From Cytobacillus stercorigallinarum (GTDB lineage Bacteria > Bacillota > Bacilli > Bacillales > Cytobacillaceae): a stretch of DNA of 64,000 nt. The notes beneath the pieces were generated by a model that was given only the letters and a program-made list of their open reading frames with translations, searched no databases and was not told the origin of the DNA. Of the stretch, positions 53,229-63,120 are shown piece after piece. A program made the position numbers and the translations under genes. The DNA lies in NCBI RefSeq assembly GCF_014836495.1, contig NZ_JACSQT010000007.1, positions 62,001-126,000 of the forward strand, read 5' to 3'. Each line of letters opens with the position of its first letter. Within the stretch, counting starts at the first letter, position 1.

Positions 53229-54056
53229 TTATAATGTCTTTGTATGTTGAATGGCTTGTGCCAATGAAGAATAGATTTTAATATTACGGAAATTAATACC
53301 TAATTGAACAGCTGTTTGCGCAATTTCTGGTCGAATACCTGAAAGGCTAGCGATGGTACCAATTAATTTCAAGCCATCTATGACCTGAAAAATTTGAGCA
53401 GCCACCATTGTATCAATGATTGCTACGCCAGATAAATCAATAACCAGCTCTTCAATTTGCATATTATTACATTGTTCGAGTGTTTTATCAAAAATAACTT
53501 GAGCACGATGAGTATCAATATCTCCAACTAAAGGGAGAATAGCTACATCCTGTTTAATTTTTATCACTGGTGTACTAAGTTCAACGATCATCTCTTGCTG
53601 TGCTTTTAACATACGATTCGATTCTTCGATATTTCTTTTACTAAATTCACTCATAATTTTTCTAAATGATTGCGAAATCACTCGATTAAGCGTGTTGACC
53701 TCTTTATGTGATAACATCGTCGTTGATTCTTCAATATAATATTGAACTACATCGAAATATTGCTCTTGCACACTAAGAAATTCACTAATGATTTCATCTA
53801 ATGGTGTGCTTAAATGAGCAGGATCCTTTGCAATAGAAGTAACCCATTCGTCGAATGCTTCTGTTGGTGCGTCAGATTCTGTGTTAAATATTTCTGCAAA
53901 GATTTCATGGAATGCATGATTTTGTTCCTTTAATATAGCAATTTGGGACGCGTCTGTTGTGCTATAGACACCATCTTTTCTCTTATCTAATTCCGCATAC
54001 CAATTCTCTGTTAAATCCCATGTTTTATCCTTAAAGTACTCGTAAAATGATTTCAT
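53229..54056 (-). CDS. RsbR-type stressosome protein (globin-like plus STAS)
   Basis: 275 residues: N-terminal non-heme globin-like domain (about 1-150) and C-terminal STAS domain. Both threonines phosphorylated by RsbT in RsbRA are in equivalent places, in GDIDTHRA and, 34 residues on, in LSGVAIIDTMVA. Such proteins form the stressosome core with RsbS and control SigB. It is unlinked to an rsb operon, like RsbRB-RsbRD. ATG 54056 sits nine bases from AGGAG; ATG 54062 is too close. Confidence 0.87.
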   Translation of the reverse strand: MKSFYEYFKDKTWDLTENWYAELDKRKDGVYSTTDASQIAILKEQNHAFHEIFAEIFNTESDAPTEAFDEWVTSIAKDPAHLSTPLDEIISEFLSVQEQYFDVVQYYIEESTTMLSHKEVNTLNRVISQSFRKIMSEFSKRNIEESNRMLKAQQEMIVELSTPVIKIKQDVAILPLVGDIDTHRAQVIFDKTLEQCNNMQIEELVIDLSGVAIIDTMVAAQIFQVIDGLKLIGTIASLSGIRPEIAQTAVQLGINFRNIKIYSSLAQAIQHTKTL

Positions 54057-54165
54057 CCGCATTTTCTCCTAATCATCAACATTGTGAGTATCACTTTCCC
54101 CAAAATATGATACCAGCATTCTTATACCCAATCACCTAAAACTATAAACCTACTTTTATAAAAAG

Positions 54166-55431
54166 TTAAACTGTTTTTACATGGAGCGCCTTTTTCAACC
54201 AATTTTTTCCCTCTACTAATCTGCTAACCATCATCGCGCACACCGTATTACCTGTTGAGTTCAGAAGCGTTGCTGGCGCATCAATAATTGTACTGATAAC
54301 AGCTATAATCGGTAGTACTTCAGGCGGAAATCCAAATACACTTAAGATGAGCATTTCACCAATTAAGCCACCACTAGGTATAGCTCCCATAACCGCACCT
54401 ACTAAAAAGGCGACAGCAATAATACTTAAGATTGTTGGCAGATCTGTCATACTTTGCCCAAATAAGCTAAATATAAATACAATCTTAATCACGCCACCAA
54501 AGACTGAACCATCTTTATGAGTATTTGCTCCTAATGGGATAACTGTTTCAGCAATATCCTTAGGTACACCCATTTTCTTCGTCGCGTCAAGATTAACTGG
54601 AATACTTGCCGCACTTGAACATGTTGCAATTGCAGTCACTGACGGTGGAATCGCATTTTTCCAAAATACACTGATTCCCTCTTTCCCACCAGCAATAAAG
54701 GCATACAATGTGAAAAAGCCAAAATAATAAACAAGTGTTATGCCTAAATATAAAACAAAAGCACGAACATAACCACCTAAAATTTGCGGTCCTAATTCAC
54801 CAATGATTGTTGCAAAATAACACCCTAGACCAATCGGCGCATAATACATGACAATCTTTACAATTTTCATCATAATATCTGTGCCTGATTGTAAGAAGGT
54901 AGCCATTGGTCTGCCTTTCTCACCTACTAGTGCGGTAGCCAAGCCAAATAAAATGGCAAAAACAATCAGCTGTAACATATTGCTTTTAGAGAATAAAAGA
55001 TGAAAATCATTTACAGTCACCGTCTCAACAAGTTTTGCAAGTAACGAAATATTCTCAGTTTCATCCTCAGCCACTTCCGCCTCATCCATCATAGCAATTA
55101 TACTTGAAGTATCCGTATCTTTTAATGGGTCAAATAGAGAAGTAGCTCCGAATCCTAATACAGCAGAAACAACTGCTGTCAAAAAGAAAACGAGGAATGT
55201 ACTTCCCATAATTTTACCTAACCGTTTCATCCCACTAATATTCGCAATAGCCGATGCTATACTAAAAAAGACGAGCGGTACAATAATCATAAACATTAAA
55301 TTTAAAAATAAATCTCCAAAAGGTTTCACAACAGATGTCGCAGGCCCAAACACTACCCCTGCTATACCGCCAATTAGAATAGCAGCTAATAACAAAATAG
55401 TCGTGCGATATGTCGAAAATAACTTCTTCAT
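54166..55431 (-). CDS. Dicarboxylate/amino acid:cation symporter (DAACS)
   Basis: About 421 residues, eight membrane helices and two re-entrant loops. The serine-rich motif ATCSSAASIPVNL and GANTHKDGS, with the GAIPSGGLIGEML and IDAPATLLNSTGNT segments, are typical of the GltP/DctP/TcyP family. It imports glutamate, aspartate, C4-dicarboxylates or cystine with Na or H ions. ATG 55431 with GGGAG upstream. Monocistronic. Confidence 0.87.
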   Translation of the reverse strand: MKKLFSTYRTTILLLAAILIGGIAGVVFGPATSVVKPFGDLFLNLMFMIIVPLVFFSIASAIANISGMKRLGKIMGSTFLVFFLTAVVSAVLGFGATSLFDPLKDTDTSSIIAMMDEAEVAEDETENISLLAKLVETVTVNDFHLLFSKSNMLQLIVFAILFGLATALVGEKGRPMATFLQSGTDIMMKIVKIVMYYAPIGLGCYFATIIGELGPQILGGYVRAFVLYLGITLVYYFGFFTLYAFIAGGKEGISVFWKNAIPPSVTAIATCSSAASIPVNLDATKKMGVPKDIAETVIPLGANTHKDGSVFGGVIKIVFIFSLFGQSMTDLPTILSIIAVAFLVGAVMGAIPSGGLIGEMLILSVFGFPPEVLPIIAVISTIIDAPATLLNSTGNTVCAMMVSRLVEGKNWLKKALHVKTV

Positions 55432-55468
55432 AATATAAAAACTCCCTTCCACTCTTACTTCATGACAC

Positions 55469-55497
55469 AAAAAGAAAACTCACCCATTGGCGAGTTA
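55469..55497 (-). terminator. Probable terminator of the phosphotransferase gene
   Basis: Minus-strand AACTC...GAGTT stem with inner CC/GG pair, followed by TTTCTTTTT. Confidence 0.55.
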
Positions 55498-55571
55498 CTA
55501 ATGGTAGCATTCAAATGTCCTAAATTGATAACCCTTGTATTTTAGCGTATTTTTAATCTTTAAGCTAGCTA

Positions 55572-56495
55572 TTAATGATTGGAAATGAGATTCGCTAACC
55601 CTACTTTAGCTTCTCTTATGATGCCTTCATCCTGTTTATCCATCCCATAAAAAAATAAATAACACATCACATGCAGCCCTCTAAACATAGCTAACGATTC
55701 CGTTTCTTTATCAATTGCACCATAAAGTGAAAAAAAGCGTTCCCGCATATATGAAGGAAAGAAGGTATAAGCAACAGCTAAATCAACGGCTCGATGACCA
55801 CGATGCATATCTCCAAAATCGATGACACCTGCAAGTCTTAAATCATCACGAATCAGAAAGTTACGGAAATAAAAATCCCCATGAACCAATGTATTCCTCG
55901 CCGTTACACTCGTGTTTGCTGCTATTTGAATCATTGCTAAAAAAGGGATTCGGGAGTCAATAACTTCATTTTCCTCCATCCATTCTAATCGTTGAATGAC
56001 TGCTGTTTTTTTTGCATGAACGTCTAACCTGCCAATTTCATCTCCTATGATTCCATGAAAATGTCTACTTGGTACTTGATGAAGGGCTTTTAAAAATAGG
56101 GCAATGTCTTCAACGATGGGACCACGATCTTCCACCCTTATCTCCCGTTCATTTGTAGAAACACCCTTAATCAACGGATAGCCTGTGAATGGGTATGGAA
56201 ACTTACTACTTGGTTGGCCAATATAAATAGGTGCAGAAATTTGAATATCACTGTGTAAATGTTGCTTTAATTGTGGTAACCATCTATTTTCTCTTGCTAA
56301 TAAGGGGACAGCCATTTTTCTTCGCGGAAATCTAAAAATGACCGATTCATTTACAACGAAGACTTTATTATCCCATCCTTCACCGCTCTCTTTAGTGATG
56401 ACAGGTTCAAGTATCGGAAACTGTTCACTAATGATTTGTTGTGCTTCATCTATCGTCACTTCAACATCGCTATCCCATACAGCAGACAATTTCAT
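55572..56495 (-). CDS. Aminoglycoside phosphotransferase family kinase
   Basis: 307 residues: glycine-rich GEGWDNKVFVVN region, catalytic LVHGDFYFRNFLI and metal-binding GVIDFGDMHRGHRAVD. Chromosomal relatives act on sugars, homoserine-like or antibiotic substrates; the exact role is unknown. ATG 56495 is directly after GGAGGG; an in-frame TTG two codons later is better spaced. Distant paralogue of the gene at 11839. Confidence 0.82.
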   Translation of the reverse strand: MKLSAVWDSDVEVTIDEAQQIISEQFPILEPVITKESGEGWDNKVFVVNESVIFRFPRRKMAVPLLARENRWLPQLKQHLHSDIQISAPIYIGQPSSKFPYPFTGYPLIKGVSTNEREIRVEDRGPIVEDIALFLKALHQVPSRHFHGIIGDEIGRLDVHAKKTAVIQRLEWMEENEVIDSRIPFLAMIQIAANTSVTARNTLVHGDFYFRNFLIRDDLRLAGVIDFGDMHRGHRAVDLAVAYTFFPSYMRERFFSLYGAIDKETESLAMFRGLHVMCYLFFYGMDKQDEGIIREAKVGLANLISNH

Positions 56496-56596
56496 CCCTC
56501 CTCTTTATAGCGGTTTGCTATTTTAACATCCTGACAATAATTCCCTTATTTAAACTTGTAAAACTTTAATTTTAGAGTAAAAGCTCTTATAGACAT

Positions 56597-56650
56597 GAAA
56601 AATACTCCCCGTTAGTAGTCAGTTTTTTAATCTGTCTACTAACGGGGAGC
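56597..56650 (-). terminator. Intrinsic terminator of the ugp operon
   Basis: Minus-strand CTCCCCGTTAGTAG/CTACTAACGGGGAG stem followed by TATTTTTC, 30 bases after ugpQ. Confidence 0.85.
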
Positions 56651-56680
56651 AGTTCAATCACACAACACTTGCTCTATTTT

Positions 56681-57418
56681 TCATTTGAGATGTTCAGGTA
56701 CGTCTGTCATAATGACTTCCACACCTGTTTCAACTAATTGCTCCTTTACGGCTCTTTCGTTTACCGTATAGACACGAAGAGGATATCCTTTTTCTATCGC
56801 TTCTCTTCCATAAGTAGAAAGCGCGTAACTTGGCTGACAATGAATGGCATCGGCACCGATATCATTCGCTATTTTAATAGCATCCTTCTTCACACCAGCA
56901 ATTAAATAACCAACCGAGATATTCGGATTTATCGCTTTCACTTTCTTTAAACTAGATGCATTAAATGAAGAAATAATGACTCGGTCTTGTAATTGGTAAC
57001 GATCAATCAAATCTAACACTTTTCTTTCCATCCCATCATAAGCAATGATATCGTTCTTTAATTCTATATTTAATGTAAGGTCATTGCCTTCTTCTAGAAG
57101 CCACTCTAATACTAGTTGAAGTGATGGTAAACCCTCGCCGATAAAATCAGATGAAAACCATCCCCCTGCATCAAAGCCAAGGAGTTCTTCTAAAGTTAAA
57201 TCTTTAACATAACCCTTGCCATTCGTAGTCCGATTAATTTTTTCATCGTGAATAATGACTAGATGACCATCCCTACTCATTTGCACATCTAATTCAATTC
57301 CCTCCACTCCAGCATTTAGGGCAGCTTGGAATGCGGTCATTGTATTTTCAGGAAAGGTACCACTCATTCCCCGGTGAGCGTATATGGAAACCTCTTCTAC
57401 CCTCTCACTGACTCCCAT
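56681..57418 (-). CDS. ugpQ: Glycerophosphodiester phosphodiesterase of the ugp operon
   Basis: 245 residues, GDPD family: YAHRGMSGTFPENTM, GIELDVQMSRDGHLVIIHDE and NIELKND. Cytosolic. Its start overlaps the end of ugpB by 14 bases, so it is the last gene of ugpC-A-E-B-Q and should hydrolyse glycerophosphodiesters imported by the transporter. About half of its residues match the paralogue at 37468-38187. A shorter N-terminus near 57376 is possible but lacks a standard start codon. Confidence 0.9.
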   Translation of the reverse strand: MGVSERVEEVSIYAHRGMSGTFPENTMTAFQAALNAGVEGIELDVQMSRDGHLVIIHDEKINRTTNGKGYVKDLTLEELLGFDAGGWFSSDFIGEGLPSLQLVLEWLLEEGNDLTLNIELKNDIIAYDGMERKVLDLIDRYQLQDRVIISSFNASSLKKVKAINPNISVGYLIAGVKKDAIKIANDIGADAIHCQPSYALSTYGREAIEKGYPLRVYTVNERAVKEQLVETGVEVIMTDVPEHLK

Positions 57419-58739
57419 TTTTTCTGTTCGCTGCCTCTAATGACTGATCTATTTCTGCTGCTGCACGATCCAATGCTTCTTTCGGTTCAACACCTTGATA
57501 GAGGCTTTCCATTGCGCTCACAACTTTTTGCCGTGCTTCTGGGAAGACTGAAATTAATGCCCCTTGAGTCGCCTCAGATGGAATGGTATTTTTCAACTGA
57601 TCAACCGTTACTTTGAGCTGTGGATACTTCTCCCACTCTTCTTGTACAACCGGTAAGTCATAGGCTGCTGGGTTAATAGAGAAATAACCTGACTTTAAAT
57701 GCCATTGTGCCTGTACATCAGGTGTCGTCACATATTTCATGAACTCCCATGCAGCACGCTGTTTTTCCTCATCAATATCTTTCGCCATCCATAAAGAGGC
57801 ACCGCCAATAATTACCCCTTGTCTGTCTACTCCATCCGGTACAGGTAAATATCCTGCGCCGACTTCAAACGGTGCATTATCCACTGTAGCTCTAATACCT
57901 GCTGATGAGTCTAGATACATAGCAATTTTGCCAGATTGGAAAGCAGCACGGATATCATCCCAATTTTGTCCAGTATTATAGAAAGTACCTTCTTTATGCA
58001 TCTCACTAATTAATTCAAATACTTTTAGCCCTTCTTCACCATTAAATACTGCCTTTTCCGCATTACCAGAACGTCCGTTATCATTATCTACAAATAAGCC
58101 ACCTTGTACGGCGATTAATTCCTCAATAAACCAACCGTAATTTAAAATTGAAAAACCCACTTGGTCATCCTTCGTTAATTTCTTCGCTGCTTCTTTTATT
58201 TCGCTATACGTCTCAGGCGCTTTCTCTGGATCTAATCCAGCTTCTTTAAAAGCATCTTTATTATAAATAAGTACCGGAGTAGATGAATTAAATGGCATGG
58301 AATATTGCGTATCATCTACAGAATAATAATTAGTGATATTCTTCTCCCATTGATTCATATCGTATCCTTCATCATCAATAAACTTCTGCACTGGTTGTAT
58401 TTTCCCTGAATCAATCATATATTTCGTCCCGACTTCAAAAGTTTGCATAATTGCTGGTGCATCTTCTGTTCCAGCTACCGTATTAAACTTCGTAATCGCT
58501 TCTTCATATGTCCCTTGAAAAACAGGCGTAACTGTAATCTCATCTTGTTCTGCATTGAAGCCATCCGCTACTTCTTGCACAACATTCTCAAGCTCACCAC
58601 TCATCGAATGCCAAAATATCACTTCTGTTTTTCCATCACCACTAGATTCCTCTGTATTTGCCGCATCATTTGAACATGCCGTCATGAATATTAGCATACA
58701 TAAGATACTCACCATCCAAAGCTTCTTCATTCTTTTCAT
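57405..58739 (-). CDS. ugpB: ABC transporter solute-binding lipoprotein, UgpB type
   Basis: 444 residues of the extracellular solute-binding family 1. Lipobox FMTAC, then VIFWHSMSGELENVV and the GTYEEAITKFN segment typical of UgpB rather than maltose proteins. It binds sn-glycerol-3-phosphate or glycerophosphodiesters outside the membrane. ATG after GGGGAGAGG. Twelve bases after ugpE. Substrate is inferred from the family and the ugpQ partner. Confidence 0.88.
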   Translation of the reverse strand: MKRMKKLWMVSILCMLIFMTACSNDAANTEESSGDGKTEVIFWHSMSGELENVVQEVADGFNAEQDEITVTPVFQGTYEEAITKFNTVAGTEDAPAIMQTFEVGTKYMIDSGKIQPVQKFIDDEGYDMNQWEKNITNYYSVDDTQYSMPFNSSTPVLIYNKDAFKEAGLDPEKAPETYSEIKEAAKKLTKDDQVGFSILNYGWFIEELIAVQGGLFVDNDNGRSGNAEKAVFNGEEGLKVFELISEMHKEGTFYNTGQNWDDIRAAFQSGKIAMYLDSSAGIRATVDNAPFEVGAGYLPVPDGVDRQGVIIGGASLWMAKDIDEEKQRAAWEFMKYVTTPDVQAQWHLKSGYFSINPAAYDLPVVQEEWEKYPQLKVTVDQLKNTIPSEATQGALISVFPEARQKVVSAMESLYQGVEPKEALDRAAAEIDQSLEAANRKNGSQ

Positions 58740-58751
58740 CCTCTCCCCACT

Positions 58752-59564
58752 CTACTTTATTGCTCCTCTAGTTAACCCCTCTTGTAAACGTTTTTGACCA
58801 ACAAAGATTAATAGTAAAGTTGGCAAAATGACGAGCATGACTCCTGCCATTACCACCCCCCATTCAGAGGCAATTTCTTGTGTCTGCATCTGCTTTAAGC
58901 CAATCTGAACGGTCCTTACCTTTTCATCATTTGTGACAAGCAATGGCCATAAATACATATTCCAAGCCGTCAAGAAACAATAGATTCCGAGCGTAATTAA
59001 ACTTGTTTTTGAAATCGGCAAGACAACCGTTAAGAAGAACTTAAAGCGACTGATCCCTGAAACTTGGGAAGCTTCATATAATTCAATAGGAATCGTCTTA
59101 AACTGTTGTCTAAGCAGAAAAGTCCCAAAAGCCATTGCGAAAAAAGGAATCGTTAATCCTGGAAAACTATTTAACCACCCTAACGATTGCACCGTTTGAA
59201 AGTTTGGCACCATTGTCGCTTCCCAAGGAATCATCATCGTGGAAATAAAAAGCATAAACAAAAGGTTTTTCCCTTTAAATTTTGTAAAAACAAAAGCAAA
59301 GGCTGCTAAACTGCATAGTAGTAATTGGCCTAACATAATGACTGTGGATACGACCAAGCTATTGATCAAATACCGCAGTAACGGGACCTTTTCGAAAGCA
59401 TTAATATAATTGGTTAGTGTAAAGTTTTCTGGTATGAGCTTTCCTTGCAGGACTTCTCCCCCTTGCATAAAACTAATCATGAAAGCGTAAACGATGGGGA
59501 AAAACATGATAAATCCTGAAAGAATAAGGAGCAAATATAAGAAGATTTTTTTCCCGATTGTCAT
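58752..59564 (-). CDS. ugpE: ABC transporter permease, UgpE type
   Basis: 270 residues, six membrane helices, with the inner-membrane EAA loop (YEASQVSGISRFKFFLTVVL) that contacts the ATPase. Overlaps the ugpA stop by four bases (ATGA). Confidence 0.9.
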   Translation of the reverse strand: MTIGKKIFLYLLLILSGFIMFFPIVYAFMISFMQGGEVLQGKLIPENFTLTNYINAFEKVPLLRYLINSLVVSTVIMLGQLLLCSLAAFAFVFTKFKGKNLLFMLFISTMMIPWEATMVPNFQTVQSLGWLNSFPGLTIPFFAMAFGTFLLRQQFKTIPIELYEASQVSGISRFKFFLTVVLPISKTSLITLGIYCFLTAWNMYLWPLLVTNDEKVRTVQIGLKQMQTQEIASEWGVVMAGVMLVILPTLLLIFVGQKRLQEGLTRGAIK

Positions 59565-60487
59565 TGATAATGCACCTTCCTCTCACCTAGCTTGAACTGA
59601 ATCACTGTTAAGATGAAGACACATAGAAAAAGAATCACTGCCTGTGCGCTGGCAGAGCCAATATTATAATTAATGAATGCATCTTTATAAATGGAGTACA
59701 CAATCACATTGGTTGAATCAGTCGGTCCTCCCTTTGTCAAAATATCGATTTGCCCAAATGACTGAAAAGAATTGATCATCGTCACTGTAAGAACAAAGAA
59801 AAGCGTTGGTGACAGCATAGGAATTGTGATTTTTCTAAAAGAATAATAAGAACTTACCCCTGCAATTCTTGCGCTCTCATATAATTGGGAATCGATATTT
59901 TGTAAACCCCCTAGCAAAATGAGAAACGTAAACCCTGTATTCATCCAAATCGTCGCGATTGCGACTGATAGCAATGCTGTATTCGGATCTAATAAGAAAT
60001 GCATATCTGCCAAACCAAAAAAGTTTAGTATTTTGTTTGCTATGCCAATCGATGGGTTATAAATAAACATCCATATAACTGATGAGGCAGCTACACTCAT
60101 CCCCATCGTTGAGGAAAAAATGGTTCTAAAGAAACCAATGCCTTTCATTTTCTGATTAGCTAGTAACGCTAAAACAAGGGCGAGAATGACACCTACTGGT
60201 ACCGTGTATAAAACGAATAAGAAAGTGGCCTTTGCACTTGTTAAAAAACTAGTTGAAGAAAGCAATGTGGTAAAGTTCTCCCAACCAGCAAAGGACAACG
60301 GTTTTCCTTGTGTATCAGTATAGAAAAAGCTCAAATATACTGTCCTAACCATCGGATAAAATAGAAAAATAATAAATAAAAGAAAAGATGGTAGTACATA
60401 TAACCAGCCTTCTAAAGATGGAAGGGAAAATCGATTTTTTCTTAGAGTTGGCCGCTTTGGATCAGCGTTCATATTAAGGGATGGCAT
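59561..60487 (-). CDS. ugpA: ABC transporter permease, UgpA type
   Basis: 308 residues, six membrane helices, EAA loop YESARIAGVSSYYSFRKITI. Begins four bases after ugpC with its ribosome site GGAGGTG inside the end of ugpC. Confidence 0.9.
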   Translation of the reverse strand: MPSLNMNADPKRPTLRKNRFSLPSLEGWLYVLPSFLLFIIFLFYPMVRTVYLSFFYTDTQGKPLSFAGWENFTTLLSSTSFLTSAKATFLFVLYTVPVGVILALVLALLANQKMKGIGFFRTIFSSTMGMSVAASSVIWMFIYNPSIGIANKILNFFGLADMHFLLDPNTALLSVAIATIWMNTGFTFLILLGGLQNIDSQLYESARIAGVSSYYSFRKITIPMLSPTLFFVLTVTMINSFQSFGQIDILTKGGPTDSTNVIVYSIYKDAFINYNIGSASAQAVILFLCVFILTVIQFKLGERKVHYQ

Positions 60488-60491
60488 AACA

Positions 60492-61577
60492 CTAAATCAC
60501 CTCCGCACCTTCAAGAAAAGTATTCGTCTTCGTTTGGTCATCAAAGAAAACTAAGTCCTCTGCTTTGATAGCAAAAGAAACCTTCTCTCCTAAAGGAACC
60601 GCATGTTGACCTTGCCACCTTGCTGTCCACTGCAATTTTTCCGTTAACTGAAAATTGATTAATGTTTCTGTCCCAAGCATTTCTACATTCGTAACGGTAG
60701 CGTGCAATGTAGCTTCATCCGTATTCGTTGCTCTTACTAGATGTTCAGGTCTAATTCCAATCGTGAATTCACCAGCTAAATCTTGATGAATTTTCGGGAG
60801 CGTTGTATCGCATGGAAGATGAACATTTCCATTTTGAATATATCCATTAACCATATTCATCGGCGGTGCGCCAATAAACGATGCCACAAACGTATTCGCC
60901 GGATGATTATATATATCAAGCGGCTTCCCAACTTGTTGCACTTCCCCTTGATTTAAAATCATCATGCGATCAGCCATCGTCATCGCCTCTGTTTGATCAT
61001 GTGTGACATAAATCATCGTAATACCCAATTTTCTTTGTAACTGCCTTATCTCTGAACGCATTTTTGTTCTCAATTTTGCATCAAGATTTGAGAGTGGTTC
61101 ATCCATTAAACAGATAGGATCTTGTGTGACGATTGCTCTAGCGAGTGCTACACGCTGCCTTTGCCCCCCCGATAATTCTCTTGGTTTCCTTTTTAAATAT
61201 GGTGTGAGTCCAAGCATTTCTGCCGCTTCTTGACACCTCTGCGATTGTTCAACTTTCGTCAGTTTTTTCACATGTAGGCCAAAGGCAATGTTTTGTTCAA
61301 CTGTCATATGAGGAAACAAAGCATAATTTTGAAACACCATCGATAATTCTCTCTGACTTGGCTTTAACTTATTTGCATAAGCCCCGCCAATATAAAGCTC
61401 GCCACTACTAATTTCCTCTAATCCAGCAATCATCCTTAACAACGTACTTTTTCCACAACCAGATGGCCCGACTAGCACAAAAAATTCCCCAGGCTCAATT
61501 ACAATATCAATTCCTTTTAACACTTCTATATCCGCTTGGTAAGACTTTCTCATCTGTTTTAACTCCAAAGCACGCAT
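60492..61577 (-). CDS. ugpC: ABC transporter ATP-binding protein, UgpC/MalK type
   Basis: 361 residues: Walker A GPSGCGKST, Q-loop, signature LSGGQRQRVALARA, Walker B ICLMDEPLSNLD and switch His in YVTHDQTEA; the C-terminal TOBE/OB regulatory domain (about 240-361) marks the MalK/UgpC subfamily. First gene of the five-gene operon. ATG after AAGGGGTGAGAG. Powers the transporter from the cytosolic side. Confidence 0.92.
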   Translation of the reverse strand: MRALELKQMRKSYQADIEVLKGIDIVIEPGEFFVLVGPSGCGKSTLLRMIAGLEEISSGELYIGGAYANKLKPSQRELSMVFQNYALFPHMTVEQNIAFGLHVKKLTKVEQSQRCQEAAEMLGLTPYLKRKPRELSGGQRQRVALARAIVTQDPICLMDEPLSNLDAKLRTKMRSEIRQLQRKLGITMIYVTHDQTEAMTMADRMMILNQGEVQQVGKPLDIYNHPANTFVASFIGAPPMNMVNGYIQNGNVHLPCDTTLPKIHQDLAGEFTIGIRPEHLVRATNTDEATLHATVTNVEMLGTETLINFQLTEKLQWTARWQGQHAVPLGEKVSFAIKAEDLVFFDDQTKTNTFLEGAEVI

Positions 61578-62150
61578 ATTCTCTCACCCCTTTTACCGCC
61601 CCCTAAAGAAAGCCATATACCGATGAAGTAAAAACCCTTTACTCGTCGAATATACGGCTTTTTGAAAGAAGGCAAGTCTATCCACTTGTTATATATTCAT
61701 CATACTTTTGGAATATGAAGGAAATATTAGATTCTCGTATAACAATGTAAAATAGAATTAAACTTTATGGATGGACGGTAAAGGCAGTGGTGAGAACAGG
61801 GAATATCATCGGTTGTTTACATCTTTGTTTTCTCCATTTTAGCTGCCTACTTCCTATCTACTCTTCAAACAAAAAAGAACAAAGATACGCATATTCTTTT
61901 TCCAATTAGATTATTCCTTTAGCTCTAAAAGACGAGCATGCACTGGAAAATAAAATATATGAGTCATTTGTATAGGCAAATAAAACGGAGTATCCCTTCG
62001 CTTTTAGCTAATGGGTAAAATGGGGGTTAAAAAGTCCTTTAAAAAAATATTAATTTAAAAGTAACTATTAAAACGAAAGGTGCAGGTTTGTAGAAGATAG
62101 GGAAGAAAACTCACCAATCTATATGTATAATATTCAAAGAGGTGATTGGG
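61578..62150. other. Non-coding gap upstream of the ugp operon
   Basis: About 570 bases holding the ugp promoter region (not clearly defined) and no supported ORF or RNA. Confidence 0.4.
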
Positions 62151-62339
62151 ATGGGTGTCCTTCCAAAGGTAGTTAGAAGATTGCTTGACGATGAAATAGA
62201 TGAAGAGAAATTTATTGATATAATCAATAGCGTTTATAAGCAAGATTGTTATATATATGCAATGATTCCTGATTGGGAAGAAGATTTGTTAAATCAACTG
62301 TCAGATGGCAAGAGATTAGAGATTGTATTTAGCATTTAA
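62151..62339 (+). CDS. Small acidic hypothetical protein
   Basis: 62 residues from ATG 62151, which follows AAAGAGGTG at a normal distance. Soluble, acidic, with PDWEEDLLNQLSDGKRLEIV near the end; no motif recognised. Size and charge would suit an immunity or adaptor protein, but there is no partner gene. Confidence 0.55.
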   Translation: MGVLPKVVRRLLDDEIDEEKFIDIINSVYKQDCYIYAMIPDWEEDLLNQLSDGKRLEIVFSI

Positions 62340-62592
62340 AATTGCTTTTTAAGGTAGTATGTTTTTTGAATAGACAAAGAAAGTTTGATTAAAAACTACC
62401 CACTCGCCCATATTTAAAGAGCCCATTTTGAACAAAGTTGTTCAAAACAGGTTAATTCCTTGTAGAAACACTGTGCCATTTTTATAAAAAAGTTCCTACT
62501 GTTAATCTTCCACTATCGCTCCCGATTGTGGAAGAATCGAAATGAAGCTTTATTGTAATGGAATTTTCACAATGCATACCTTTACTTCTATG
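62340..62592. other. Non-coding gap
   Basis: No gene or RNA seen; a GATTAAAAAC stretch and short hairpins only. Confidence 0.35.
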
Positions 62593-63120
62593 TTACTTTG
62601 TTTTACTAAAGATAAATTGATCATCAGGATTCCAAACGTACACGTCGTCAGCAACATATCCACGCAGCCATAATACTCCATCTATTCTTCTAAGATAAAA
62701 CCCTTTAGGAAAATCATCGTCATCACTTACTATCTCTGTTGCTATTGTGATAGACCCAGAAGGAGCTTGATTTTGTTTTGAGGAATTCTCTGAATTACCT
62801 TCAGGTTGGTCTAGATATTCAAGTCTTAAGTAAGGTCCTATCTCAAGAGGACATAATTCCAAACCTAGTTGGTTCGCTTTTTTAATAAGGCCTGGCATAG
62901 TTGCTCCATCAGGAAAGCCAAAATCTCTAACAGCTAGTTCAACGATTTCTAGGCTGTACTTTTTTTCGGAAGTAGTAAATTTATCATCAGATAATAATTT
63001 CTCTCCATACTGATTCATCGAGATTGAATGTTCTTGTAACCTTTGAATAAGTTCCATTTTCGAAAGCCCACCAATCTCTATTGTTTTAGTAACAACAGGA
63101 CAATCTGGGTAAATTCGCAT
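62593..63120 (-). CDS. Conserved hypothetical protein of bacilli
   Basis: 175 residues. Conserved-looking segments are KTIEIGGLSKMELIQRLQEH, then YSLEIVELAVRDFGFPDGAT, and the C-terminal GFYLRRIDGVLWLRGY. Relatives in Bacillus are sometimes labelled helicase, but no helicase motif is present. Soluble, no signal peptide. ATG after AAGGAGTG. Function unknown. Confidence 0.75.
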   Translation of the reverse strand: MRIYPDCPVVTKTIEIGGLSKMELIQRLQEHSISMNQYGEKLLSDDKFTTSEKKYSLEIVELAVRDFGFPDGATMPGLIKKANQLGLELCPLEIGPYLRLEYLDQPEGNSENSSKQNQAPSGSITIATEIVSDDDDFPKGFYLRRIDGVLWLRGYVADDVYVWNPDDQFIFSKTK

